Made by a program: the position numbers and the translations under genes
From: Phyto melanocephala
Taxonomy: Eukaryota; Arthropoda; Insecta; Diptera; Rhinophoridae
Direction: 5' to 3'
Assembly (NCBI GenBank): GCA_941918925.1
Contig: OW799234.1
Coordinates: 41,508,412 to 41,572,411 of the forward strand
Length of the DNA stretch: 64,000 nucleotides
Notes under the pieces: model-generated
The model's database searches: none
What the model saw: the letters and a program-made list of their open reading frames with translations, nothing else
What the model was told of the DNA's origin: nothing
Shown: one piece after another, positions 1-10,080 of the stretch
Position numbering within the stretch: position 1 is the first letter of the stretch
Layout of the letters: each line of letters starts with the position of its first letter

Positions 1-2
1 TG

Positions 3-647
3 CTTATGGGTATTGCCGATGCTGCCTACAAATTTTTATATATCGATGTCGGATCAAATGGCAGAATATCTGATGGTGGAGTATTTCGAAAGAGTTCATT
101 TTTTCAAGCTCTTAATAACAACCAGCTTAATTTGCCCCCGCCAGAACCACTTCCATCCAGAAATGACCCAGTGCCGTATGTTCTGGTTGCAGACGATGCT
201 TTTGCTCTCAGTCAAAATTTATTAAAACCATTTAGTGTGCGTAATTTAAACGCCGTCCAACGAGTTTTTAATTATCGTTTGTCCAGAGCAAGGAGAGTAA
301 TTGAAAATACATACGGTATTATGTCAGCACGTTTTCGGGTAATGCGTAGCCCCATTAAGTTAGAACCATCGAAAACAAGGAAAGTAACGCTCGCATGCTG
401 TGTACTGCACAATTTTTTAAGGACTCGCAGAAGTTCCGTTTATTTTAATGCAAATCTTGTGGATCACTATGCGGAAGATGGAACTCTAATTCCTGGTGAA
501 TGGCGCAATGAAGAAATTGGCACTAATCTCCCCAATCTGCAGCAACATCGTTCTTATATCGCTGAAAACACTTCAGCAATTAGAAATGAATTTTCGCAAT
601 ATTTTGTAGAACAAGGTGAAGTAACATTTCAATATAAGCATATTTAG
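3..647 (+). CDS. PIF/Harbinger transposase, 3' part (cut by window edge)
   Basis: The frame is open from the left window edge and ends at a TAG at 645-647, leaving about 214 residues. It reads as the C-terminal half of a HARBI1-type DDE nuclease (DDE_Tnp_4 family). A glycine-rich stretch with GRISDGGVF carries one expected acidic residue, then LVADDAFAL, then RARRVIENTYG with the final acidic residue of the triad. After that comes the usual CCVLHNFL segment near the end. In the family this enzyme cuts and joins the transposon ends at short T/A-rich targets. The first methionine at position 6 is only the first in the window, not a convincing start. Downstream, on the opposite strand, lies the MADF partner gene, the standard two-gene layout of Harbinger elements. 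No break is visible in this part. Confidence 0.85.
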   Translation, partial: LMGIADAAYKFLYIDVGSNGRISDGGVFRKSSFFQALNNNQLNLPPPEPLPSRNDPVPYVLVADDAFALSQNLLKPFSVRNLNAVQRVFNYRLSRARRVIENTYGIMSARFRVMRSPIKLEPSKTRKVTLACCVLHNFLRTRRSSVYFNANLVDHYAEDGTLIPGEWRNEEIGTNLPNLQQHRSYIAENTSAIRNEFSQYFVEQGEVTFQYKHI

Positions 648-845
648 AAAAAAAATTTTTTGTAGTAGAAGACATAGGTGAGTACATGTTTGTATCTCTT
701 GAAAAAATATTGCATAGCTTTAAATAAGTCTGGATTTATAAAAGTTAATTTAAAAAATACAAGGAAAAAAATATTTATGTATATTATTGTTATTATCAAA
801 ACGAAAAATTTCACAAAAACATAAGTCTTTTATTCATACATTTTT

Positions 846-1101
846 TATTAAATAAAATTAATAAAACAAAAATAAAAAATAATACATTTGTACTTCAATA
901 TTTCAGACCATTATTACTATGGCTCAGGCTTATAATAAATACTTTGTATCTTTTAAATAGAAAAACAAAAATATTTAAACATTTATATGTATGTATGGAT
1001 TTAAATTATTAAATAAAATTAATAAAACAAAAAATAATACATTTGTACTTCAATATTTCAGACCATTATTACTTGGCTCAGGCTTATAAAAAATACTTAA
1101 A
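846..1101 (+). repeat. Direct duplication of about 95-105 bp between the two Harbinger genes
   Basis: The segments 846-952 and 1007-1101 are near copies. Both contain TTAATAAAACAAA, then CATTTGTACTTCAATATTTC, then GACCATTATTACT and GGCTCAGGCTTATAA. They differ by small indels. The duplication lies in the spacer between the 3' ends of the two converging genes and does not touch either reading frame. Confidence 0.8.
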
Positions 1102-1300
1102 AACTGCTTAAAAGTTCTAGTTATTGTATTGTAAAATCAGTAATAGTAAAGTTTTAGTTAAAATTTTTTCACATTTTACATTAAGTATTCATTACTTTTT
1201 TAAAAATTATTTGTTTGAGAAACGTAAAATTTTATGTAACGAATTAATTTTGGAAGCAGTCAAAAATTTTGGGACACATCAAGAATTTTTAAAATACTCA

Positions 1301-2071
1301 TTAATTTTGTTCTTCTAAACACTGTAAAAAAAATTTCGTAACTTTCTTACGAACGTTTGTTGCTGCATCTTGACTGAGAGCTTTTAACTCGCATACCAAA
1401 TAATTCGCAAATGAAATGTTTGGATCCATTGCGTTTTGGTTTCTTTCCTTTATAGCTGCAACTGCCTCGCGCATTGATTCCGCAATTAGTGTTGAGACTG
1501 ATGGTGATGTTTCGTATCGACGTGATGATACTGTTGCAGCTTGGCGTGGTGATGGCAATCGAGGTGTTGCTTTTAAAGTACAGTCATGAGCTACAAAATA
1601 ATGCATTAATTAGTTTTTTAAGAATTTAATTCATAATAAAAAGTTATACTTACAACTACTGTCCGATTCCGTTTCAAGAACTAAATTGGATGTGGTTTGC
1701 TGAGTTTGACGATCTTCAGCTCGACCTACGAAATGCATTGCATTAAAAAACTTCCACTTTACTGGTTCCACAACTCCCTGACCAGACTTTGTTTTGGATC
1801 TGGAGGCATAGCTTCGAAACTGGATACGTAAGTTTGTCCATTTAGCGTTAAGGTCTGCTGTATCATATCGTGTTCCAAAATGTTCGCTTATCTTTCCCCA
1901 AGCAACATCACGCATTGTTTTGTTATGGTAGCCTTCAACGCTAGCATTCCATATACAGGACTCGCCTTCAACAAGAGAAATCAATTTAAAAATGTCTTCA
2001 TCTTGCCAATTTTTTTGCACCTTCGATTTGCGCGATTTCTTATTTGCAGGACTATCTGTTATATTTTCCAT
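1301..2071 (-). CDS. MADF-domain partner protein of the Harbinger element, two coding exons
   Basis: Exon 1 is 2071-1654 and exon 2 is 1590-1301. A 63-nt intron (1653-1591) starts GTAAGT and ends TTGTAG, and joining the exons keeps the frame (1 nt + 2 nt), giving 235 residues. The N-terminal 40-130 region has the MADF/Myb-SANT-like look: W-x-DEDIFKLISLVE, a conserved CIWN, DVAWGKISEHF and KWTNLRIQFRSY. The C-terminal exon is basic and helical with no named domain. In Harbinger elements this protein binds the transposon ends and helps bring in the transposase. A donor-like GCC|GTAAGTAC at about 2141-2136 and acceptors near 2117 and 2085 suggest an extra 5' UTR intron. It converges with the transposase gene to its left. 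Confidence 0.82.
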
Positions 2072-2141
2072 TTTTTATCTACTTATAAAATATCAAAATA
2101 TGTTAATAATTCTGTAAATATTAATAACTAATTGTACTTAC

Positions 2142-2669
2142 GGCTTTTTTGTTGAATGTGTTTTTTTTAACAAATAAATTACTAATCATACACAGCTGTT
2201 TATTAAAATAACAATGTTACACATTTTGCGTTTGAAAAATCACAATTTAAACCTACGATTATTTTTAGTTTTGTTACAAAATTTGTGATTACGGTTACAA
2301 ATAATATAAAAAAAAATTGGTATCCAAGAATTGGTATCGGATAGTAGTTGCTTTAAATGTTCTAAAGAGGTGTATAATAAAATTTCATGAAAGATCCATT
2401 TTATATATTTTTTTACTTTAAAGTCAGTTATCTCAATATATATTTTTGTGGCATATATTAATTTATTAGGTTCATTAACAAACCGCCATTATCGCTAAAA
2501 ATAGATTTTAAGCCTACTGTTACCACTTCGTGTTTCACCTCGTTCGGCTTCTTAACAAAAATATTCTATAAAAGGTATGATAGTTATGCTTATGTTTGTT
2601 TACGAAAAATCGTGCAATGAGAGATTATAATCTTAAAACAAAATTGCAAAAAATAAAAATAATCATTAA
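2142..2669. other. Non-coding AT-rich stretch right of the Harbinger genes
   Basis: No gene is seen. It probably holds the 5' UTR exon and the right end of the Harbinger element, but the left end is outside the window, so the terminal repeat cannot be matched. Confidence 0.5.
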
Positions 2670-3120
2670 TACTACATTTACACCTACACCAAATCTAGTA
2701 CTTACGGGATTTTGAACGAAATCTTGTTAATTTCTACCAGATTTCCCATACAAAACAAAATCTACTTCACAACTAGATTTTGGCAAAATCTACTTAAAAT
2801 CTAGTACTACTTCGAGATGCAACTGTGGTTTTTATTAAAATGTAACAAAATATACTACGCTGCACACAAAAAAATTCAATCATAATATATAAGGTGGTTG
2901 CAATTGCACAAGTACTTTATTGCTTACATTTTTTTTCATATGGAGTTTGAATTTTGGAGAAGTAGAACATAAAGAGCCACTAAGACCACCTTGTAAATAA
3001 ATATATTGTTTTGAAAACGAAATCTTGCAAAATGTCAAAAAATAGTGGTGTAAACGGCTTAGATTTTAATAAAGATTTTAAATCAAATCTACTAGATTTC
3101 GCTCAGGTGTAAATGTAGTA
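2670..3120. mobile_element. MITE, 451 bp, TA-flanked, 16 bp perfect terminal inverted repeats
   Basis: The left end TACTACATTTACACCT (2670-2685) is the exact reverse complement of 3105-3120. The match continues inward with AAATCTAGTA on both sides, giving about 31 bp of inverted repeat with roughly four mismatches. If the outer TA is the target duplication, the element starts CTACATTT. There is no coding capacity. ATCTAGT/ACTAGAT motifs recur inside. A TA target would suit a Tc1/mariner-type enzyme, but the family is not recognised. Confidence 0.8.
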
Positions 3121-3751
3121 TAAAACAAAAAAAACAAAAAATAAAAATAATTAAAAAACATGTATGACCAGTTTTTGAATCTGTATGTCTTCGTCTACAC
3201 GTCCAATTTTAGTTGCGAAAATCTTTAAGTTTGAATGAGAAAGACAAGGACAGAAACAAAGGAGTACACAGTTGCTTGTACTCGCAATTCTTTTTTGTTC
3301 TTCATATTCGTTATTCCAATGCTTTTAAAATGTATGTAAAGAAAAACAAATGTTTATCAGTTAAATTTAATTTAAATTTAAGTTGTATTTAAATATGATT
3401 TGAGTTTTTTCAGCCAAAAGCTAATTGAAGTATTAGGTTGTTATAAATACATGGAAACATTATGAAATATCAAAATGGAATCGACAATAATCTCATAAAG
3501 ATCTGTTAAAAGTAAACGAATCGTAAAAAGACGTGCAATAATAATGACAAACAAAAAAGGAAAATCAACTGTTTATCCAATATTGTTGGAAAAGATAAAT
3601 TAAATAGCTTTCAAATAAGTTTTAACATTTAAAAATATACTGCAATAATGTTTTATTCTTATATTTTAATATTAACAGACTTTGTGTCGAGTTAAAGTTT
3701 TAAAAGTTGACAACACGGCATTCCCCAGCTGTTATTTGCCAGTATTTATTC
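3121..3751. other. Non-coding AT-rich stretch
   Basis: No reading frame, inverted repeat or repeat copy that I can support was seen. Confidence 0.4.
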
Positions 3752-3980
3752 TTACAATTTTTTTGTAAGATCAAATAAATGTTTGTCAAAAAATGAGGCA
3801 AATATTTGTTCTTTTATGTTCACACTTTGTTCACATTGGACAAATATTTGTTTGTTAACAAATAATTTTATTTTCTCGAAATCACCTGTTATTTGGTTTG
3901 TTCCTCCAAAATATTTTGTGTTCAGACTACGGCAAAGAAATATTTGAAGTTTGTTGTCAAATATTTCCCCAATCTGAACG
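3752..3980. repeat. Cluster of CAAATATTTG palindromes with a terminal fold-back
   Basis: The core AAATATTTG recurs near 3801, 3841, 3940 and 3958. The last pair forms a fold-back, with GTTCAGA and GAAATATTTGA at 3920-3949 opposed by TCAAATATTTC and TCTGAAC at 3957-3979. It abuts the point where the BEL gag frame stops matching its family, so it may be a small foldback element that inserted into or truncated gag. Confidence 0.45.
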
Positions 3981-4913
3981 TACCTTAAGAAATTGGGACA
4001 TTTGTATCCACTTTGGAAGTTCACGTGGGGATGTAAGAGATTGTTCCCATAACGAAAGAGTTAAATTCGGCAATTTAGTGGAAATCAATCTTATAAGAAT
4101 GGGATCCCAACTTTCAACATTAATCCCAAGGGTCTTAAGAGTTGCCAAGCAATCATTCACCGATGACTGAATTCTCCTAATGGAATCACTATCTTCAGCT
4201 TTTGCTGAAGGAATGTCAAAGAGTATTCGTATTTGGTTATCAACAAGAACGCGTTTGTTTTCATAACGAGTGCCTAATGCGTTCCATGCGAGCTCAAAAT
4301 TATCATTAGATAATGGATAACGCTTAACTATGTCACCCGCTTCTCCTCTAGTTCTATTACGTAAATGATACAATTTCGTTACCGGAGAGAGCTTTGGGTG
4401 TTGTATATATAATGCAGTGAACATGTAACGAAATGAGGGCCACTCTTCATAACTGCCTTTAAAAATTTCTGTATCACAGGGAGGGAGTTTTACACAATTA
4501 ACAGAATTGTCTGAATAAATTTGTGTAGAATTGGGCAAAGGGAAACGATAACGAGATGTTGATTGAAAACTTGGGTTACCTGGTGACTCTAATCTTATAC
4601 TCTTCATTAATTCCAATATTCGAGATGTACATTGATAGTACGCTTCCGTACACACCTCATATTCTTCCGTGGCCTCTTGCCTTAATTCTGGCGTAATTGA
4701 CCTGCTTTTGGATATCATGATACCTTCATATGATGTGTCTACACGAGTCCACCTCGTATCCAAGTCCTTTAATTTTACCTCCAATATAAACTCATTCTGC
4801 TCCTCTGGGGAGGTTCCGTAATATCTATCACAGAATTTAAGTAAATGCTCACTATCAAAGACAAAATGATCCATGGGGCAAAAGTCTGAACTATCACTCT
4901 TGGCCGATGTCAT
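3957..4913 (-). pseudogene. BEL/Pao retrotransposon gag, 3'-truncated
   Basis: A 318-residue frame starts at 4913 with a plausible methionine. The N-terminal half is a charged helical region. From about residue 145 it shows the BEL/Pao gag signature (DUF1759 type): LPPCDTEIFKGSYEEWPSF, then LSPVTKLYHLRN, then GEAGDIVKRYPLSNDNFELAW, then RYENKRVLVDNQ, then LSLWEQSL. In intact elements gag continues into zinc knuckles, protease, RT and integrase. Here the frame leaves the family at about 3975 and ends at 3957, where fold-back repeat sequence begins. No pol is found to the left, so the element is a fragment. The gag part has no stop, which suggests moderate age. Confidence 0.85.
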
Positions 4914-5340
4914 GACTGTATTATAAATTAAATAAACGTATATTCGAACTTTAAAATTCTACTGTGTATAAGACCCGAACTTTGGGATTTTAACTTGGAT
5001 ATATTCTATCTAAATTTGGCGAATAACTGCTGAATAAGGGTTATTTGAAATATAACTATATGGTTTTTAGCTTAAGCAGATATAGGGGTGTGTGAGCTGA
5101 GTAACGACCCAGTAGTAACCAAAACAGACTTAAATTTCGTAAAGAAACTCAACAATTTCGTAATCAGGCGTATATAATTTATATATATATACATATGATC
5201 CGATTAAATTAATATATTCGAGAATTATAAAAAAAATTTATTTTCCAAAATTTAAAAAAAAAAAAAAAGTTTTCCTTATCACCAGTGGTAACCCCAATTG
5301 TTGAGGGATTGACGATAGAACGCACTGGTAACACCTGCTC
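4914..5340 (-). other. Leader of the BEL element, possible LTR tip
   Basis: Upstream of gag on the minus strand there is no coding frame. At 5299-5332 a segment reads, on the minus strand, from TGTTACCAGTGCG to CCCTCAACA, followed by ATTGGGGTTACCACTGG. CTCAACA|ATTGG resembles an LTR end plus primer-binding region. The matching LTR start cannot be placed, so the LTR is not delimited. Confidence 0.3.
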
Positions 5341-6379
5341 CAGTTTATGATATCAAGGATGGGTATTTGAAATTTTTGAAATGAATATTTAATCTATATA
5401 ATATATAAATTCTCGTGTACTATTTTCACGCTTAATCAGAAAGAATTAAATTTTCAGAGTACCGAAATTATCTGCCATAAGTGAAAAAATTTTTAATACT
5501 TATCTTCGTTAAAAAAAATCTTTCTCTATTGTTCCATTTTATTCAATTTCATTATTAACTATTGTATATTTTATTTATATATACTTATGTATATTTTAAA
5601 TTTATTAACAAATAATTAGGAATTTTACTTTCGTCTCTGTTATGGTAAATGTTTCTTCTCTTCTCTTTTCCCTGTCTTACCCTCGAATTTTTCGTATTGT
5701 GATATTTTTTCATATGAATAGAGTTAAAATATTATGAGATGAGTTTATTCTCTCTTGCAGTGGACTGTATGGGAATTTAAGAGGTAAAATTATTGATAAT
5801 TTTATCCGAAATAAATTTGTTTTTACGAGAGTAGAACATAAATTTCCATAGATTTTTCAAATAACCATATATTTATATCAATTTTATTTTTATATACATA
5901 TATATTTATATATACATATATATATTCATTTATTTAGTTTCTAACTTTATCAACTTAGGTAAATTCAACAATCTTATCTATTCATGTTTATAGTGATAAA
6001 TGAGTTGACGTTTATTTCGTTAATATTTTTACATGTACTTACATACAGGGAGAAGAAAGAGTAATACAAGCTGGAATTGCAATTTTGGTGGTTGAAATAA
6101 TTTTAACAATTTAGACTAAGTTATTCTCTCTCCTTTTTCCTTTTATCTATTTTGTTCTCTTTGAAATTTCACTTCTTTTCTCTTCTGCAGCAATCTTGAA
6201 GTTAATTATCTTATTCGTTTCTATATGTACATATGCTGTCCTCATTGACCTCCATAACATATATTGTAATGTATATAATTTATCATATGTATTTTATCCC
6301 ATGTATGTATGTATATATATTTCCATAAATTATGATAAGGAAAAAAAAAAACACCGTTTTCTGTGCACTTTGTATATAA
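5341..6379. other. Non-coding AT- and pyrimidine-rich stretch
   Basis: It holds runs such as TTCTCTTCTCTTTTCCCT and TATATACATA repeats. No gene or element ends were recognised. Confidence 0.4.
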
Positions 6380-6411
6380 GTATGTATGTATGTATGTATG
6401 TATGTATGTAT
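6380..6411 (+). repeat. (TATG)n microsatellite
   Basis: About eight uninterrupted GTAT units. Similar short runs occur inside the DINE-like repeats and at 41135-41160. Confidence 0.9.
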
Positions 6412-7390
6412 ATCTTTACTTAGCAAATTTCAAATTTCCGTTCTTTTTTTTCTTTTTTTATGTAAATATTAACTTTACAATTGGCAGATTTGTAAATACA
6501 TATATGTGTAGGTATGTATATGTTAAAAATTTCCTAAATCACTAACATATTAAACTTTCCTTTTCAACAATTCTTTTTACATACATATGTATGTATATAC
6601 TACGTATATTTTTCCACAGATTTTAATTTGCCTGTTCTATCTAACACTTTTTATTACCTCCGTTGGGGTTTTTTTTTTCTTTTTTATATTTTTCTTTTTA
6701 TTTTTTTTTATTTTTAATTTTCACTCTTATTTAAGTACTTACACGTACTTACGATTTTATACTCTTTTACGAACTGAAGAATATGCAGGTTAATACCATT
6801 TACCTCATTGTCTCTGTCTGATGCTTTACTGATGGTGCTTGTTTTCTTTCCTTTCTTAAAGTTGCTCACTTTTTTTTGATGTTGTTACAAACTGCAATTT
6901 TTGTCTTATTGCTTTCTTAGGCACTGGTTTCGATTTTTGTCGAAGGACCATGTAATTTTGTGTATTTTGGGCACACACAAAAATGCTAAATAATCTGCTT
7001 TAGATCACCAAAACTGTGGTAATAAATGGGGTGGTTTTCTAAAGCGATTATAAATTATAATTTTCTCCAAAGAGTAATTATAATTTGGGTTTGGGTTGAG
7101 AAATAAATAGCAAATGTTTATTATAATTTCTTTTCAATTTAGGGTTTATTATGAACGTTTTTTCATACCTTTAAGGGTTGATACAAGGAAAATTCAAATT
7201 CCAAATATTTATATAAATAAACTAAATATATGTAGAACTAGTTAGACAATGTATGTAGCTTACTTAAAGGACAAAATGTAAGTGAGGTTTTCAATTTTAT
7301 AAACATGATACGCAGACTTGATTTTCTTTAAACTTTACAGAAAACCGATTCAAACGAATAAATGTTAAGTCCAATAATGGTAAACATAAA
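6412..7390. other. Non-coding AT-rich stretch
   Basis: Poly-T and T-rich tracts produce spurious open frames. No protein motif or repeat family was recognised. Confidence 0.4.
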
Positions 7391-7446
7391 GTGGTAAGTA
7401 TAAAATGGTAAGTATAAAATGTTAAGTATAAAAAAGGTAAGTATAC
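7391..7446 (+). repeat. Short tandem repeat, 14 bp unit, four copies
   Basis: The unit TGGTAAGTATAAAA is repeated four times with small changes (TGTTAAGTATAAAA, AAGGTAAGTATA). Each copy contains a GTAAGT, so it is an array of splice-donor-like motifs on the plus strand. Confidence 0.8.
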
Positions 7447-8489
7447 TTCAGGATTAATACAATTCAAATTTATTTCTATTTATATATATAATAAACGAAA
7501 ATATAAACTATAAATAATGAAAAATTATAAGATGTAATAAGTCCAATAATAAGATTGGACAAAATGAGAATTGTAAAAAGTTATGTATATTAATGGCTTT
7601 TAGCAATTTTCGCAACAATAAATTGTATTGTATGTGTATGTAAGCAAAATAATAAGTCATTACTAAAATACTTCTTAATAAGACAGACGATATGTAATAA
7701 CCATTGAAAAGTATGTTGTTTAGTAAGAGCAAGTCATTACCTAGTTTTTGCTGGGATATTATGGTTTTTCCACAAAATTATTAAATAGAATTTAATTAAT
7801 TTAATTCAATTATTAATTATGTTGAACATCAAAACATTTTGTATGCAAGTGCACGTGGATCTTTTTACACATTCATACATAAATGTGCTGTGGCATTGCG
7901 TACACCCTCGCTTTTACCCTTTTCTTACTTTACAAAAATATTTTGTGCTACTTTGGTCTGTTTTGATTTTAACTTCTTTGCTACCATTTTCTGTCTATCT
8001 GTGTTCTTGCAAAAAATGAGATCTCTAGCAGTGTCCAACCGAAATTCTGTACAAAAAAATTTATCACTTTCAGGTTTTTACTACAGCTAAGGCCACAGCA
8101 TGCGAGAATAAGGCCTCCTCAATTTTTTCTCGCTATCATTTATATGATAGTTTTATATTGCATTGTCTGCAATGCTCATGATTTTCCATCTTATTTTTTT
8201 TATATATATAAAAAAATGTATTGTATTTGAGACTTAAGTATAAAATAAATAAAAAGATTACATACTCATTAATTGATATAAATTCCTTTTTCTTCGGTTC
8301 ATTGAAAACATTATCGTTAAAATACTTTCAAGCAAACGTTTGCTTAAATTTAATTAATTTAATTTCTATTAATACTTTAATTGTTTCAAATAATTTTTTG
8401 TTTGCAGTTTGTGGGCGTTGACATTGTCTGTTGTTTTTATAATTAATTTTATAAATCTGATTTAGTTAAAGATACTGTAGACTTAAATA
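7447..8489. other. Non-coding AT-rich stretch
   Basis: No supported feature. Short open frames here have no recognisable motif. Confidence 0.4.
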
Positions 8490-8670
8490 CAGTAGACTCG
8501 CGGTAACGTGAACTATTAAAAACCGAGCGTGTTCACGTTTGCGAAGTTGTTCATGTTGACGAAGGTGTAACTCTTTTTAAACTCAAATTCATATATTTTT
8601 TTGTATTTCGGATTGTTATGTACAAATGTGTTACCTTTTTATGAATTATCATTTATTTTTAAATTTTAAT

Positions 8671-8823
8671 TGACGAACAACTTCTTTCTTTCAAAAAAGC
8701 TAACGGGATATTCACAGTCTTCTTCATCTCCTAAAGAGTTTAAAATGTTCAGCCAGCATTTTGCTATTGTTTTCTTTTCAAGACGTTGCCAAGTTGAATT
8801 TAAATAGCCAATAGCGTCCATTA
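8671..8823 (-). pseudogene. Tigger/jerky-type transposase remnant (C-terminal end)
   Basis: On the minus strand from 8823 the frame reads MDAIGYLNSTWQ, then LEKKTIAKCWLNIL, then an acidic stretch DEEDCEYPVSFFE. W-x(6)-TI-x-x-CW is the pattern near the end of the DDE domain in pogo/Tigger and jerky-like transposases. Only about 48 residues remain, and the catalytic acids are absent. Its place inside CAGT-ended inverted repeats supports the assignment. It could not act as an enzyme. Confidence 0.6.
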
Positions 8824-8889
8824 ATAGTTAAACCAATTTTCAAAAATGGCAGCTCATCCATTACGATTTGGAGCAATTGTAGTCCATAG

Positions 8890-9060
8890 TGTTATGGTAA
8901 ACCCTTATTGTATCATTAAGTTTTATATGGCAACCTTTAAATGTATTTAAAGTAACCAATTATTATAATTAGTAATCACAAGTACTAGCATATAAGAACA
9001 TATTGTTTGTAGATTCATTCTAGAAAGATCTTTCTTATAATAAAGTTGTTTTACATAATA
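8890..9060 (+). repeat. 5' LTR of the gypsy-like element
   Basis: It starts TGTTATGG and ends ACATAATA. The boundary is fixed by the CATAG duplication on the outside and by the other LTR. The end is TA rather than the usual CA. Confidence 0.9.
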
Positions 9061-9078
9061 TGGTGTCAGGTTGCGAAT
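9061..9078 (+). promoter_or_regulatory. Primer-binding site, directly after the 5' LTR
   Basis: TGGTGTCAGGTTGCGAAT follows the LTR with no gap. TGG at its start matches the complement of a tRNA CCA end. The priming tRNA was not identified. Confidence 0.6.
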
Positions 9079-9200
9079 CAAAAATTTAAGAAAATCTTAA
9101 AGCCGTAAAATAATACAAGACGTATATTGTTTTTACAAAGTGGAAAAATCAACAGAACATAAATACCAATTTTGTATAAAACAAAAATAAATTATACAAA

Positions 9201-10080
9201 ATGCCCGACGAAAAATTTCAAGTGGTGGAAAATACACCGTCATATACGTCAACGACACCATTTTTTAATGTGAAAGCTCGTAATGTTGCTACGGAGTGGG
9301 CTAACTGGAGTAAGCAATTTAAGATATTTCTATTGGCTTTGAATTTGGAAAAGGAATCTGAACAAAGACAAGTTGCGCTACTGTTGCATCATATGGGGCC
9401 GGCATGCCTGCATATTTTCAATTCATTTAACGTCAATATGGAGACAATCAAATACAATGATTTGCTTAAATTATTTGAAGCGTATTTTATTCCTAAAATT
9501 AACATTGCCATGGAACGACGTTTTTTACACGACAGCAGAAAAATGAAGAATCCATTGGGAATATGCGACAAGTTTAGAGAATTTAAGTAATTCCTGTGAG
9601 TTTGGTTCATTGCGTGAAAGCTTGGTGAAGGATATTTTTATCTGCGGTCTGTCACAAAATAATAAAAATATCAAAGAACGCTTGCTGAGTGAAGGAAATA
9701 TCGATTGCAAAAAAACTTTAGAGATTGCCAAAACTATTGAGATGGCGAAGGAAAATTTAGCCAGTATACAAAATGTACAAGAAGAGGAAGAGCCAGTGGT
9801 AACAGCAATACAACGTTTACAAATGAAACAACCGTATCAACAACAACAAAAACAGCAATATCAAAAGCAGTTGTATCAACGATATCAAATGCAACCGTAT
9901 CAACAGCAGCAAAAGCAACTCCAATCGTCGACTATTTGTAAAAAATGTGGCCAAAACACAACAACAAGTGCCCGGCTGAAGGTGTTACATGCAATGCATG
10001 TGGTAGATTAAATCACTATGCGAGGATGTGTTTTTCAAAAAATTCTAGTAACATAAACAAGAACAAGTATGTAAGAAATG
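9201..10080 (+). pseudogene. gag of the gypsy-like element, frame-broken
   Basis: The start codon at 9201 opens a 129-residue capsid-like segment (WANWSKQFKIFLLAL, LLHHMGPACLHIF, YFIPKINIAMERRF) that stops at 9590. The remainder lies in another frame from about 9600 (SCEFGSLRESLVKDIFICGL), with a Q-rich linker at 9825-9920. The frame shifts again inside the first zinc knuckle at about 9945. The second knuckle CNACGRLNHYARMC is intact. Gag would form the particle and bind the RNA. With two breaks this copy cannot make a full product. Confidence 0.8.

Noticed and set aside
13..225. Open frame overlapping the Harbinger transposase in another frame
   Set aside because: Shadow of the real frame; no motif.
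5299..5332. A complete 35 bp LTR (TGTT...AACA) for the BEL element
   Set aside because: Far too short for an LTR; probably only an LTR tip or coincidence.
6363..6793. Open frames with many F, Y and M residues
   Set aside because: Translations of (TATG)n and poly-T; low complexity.
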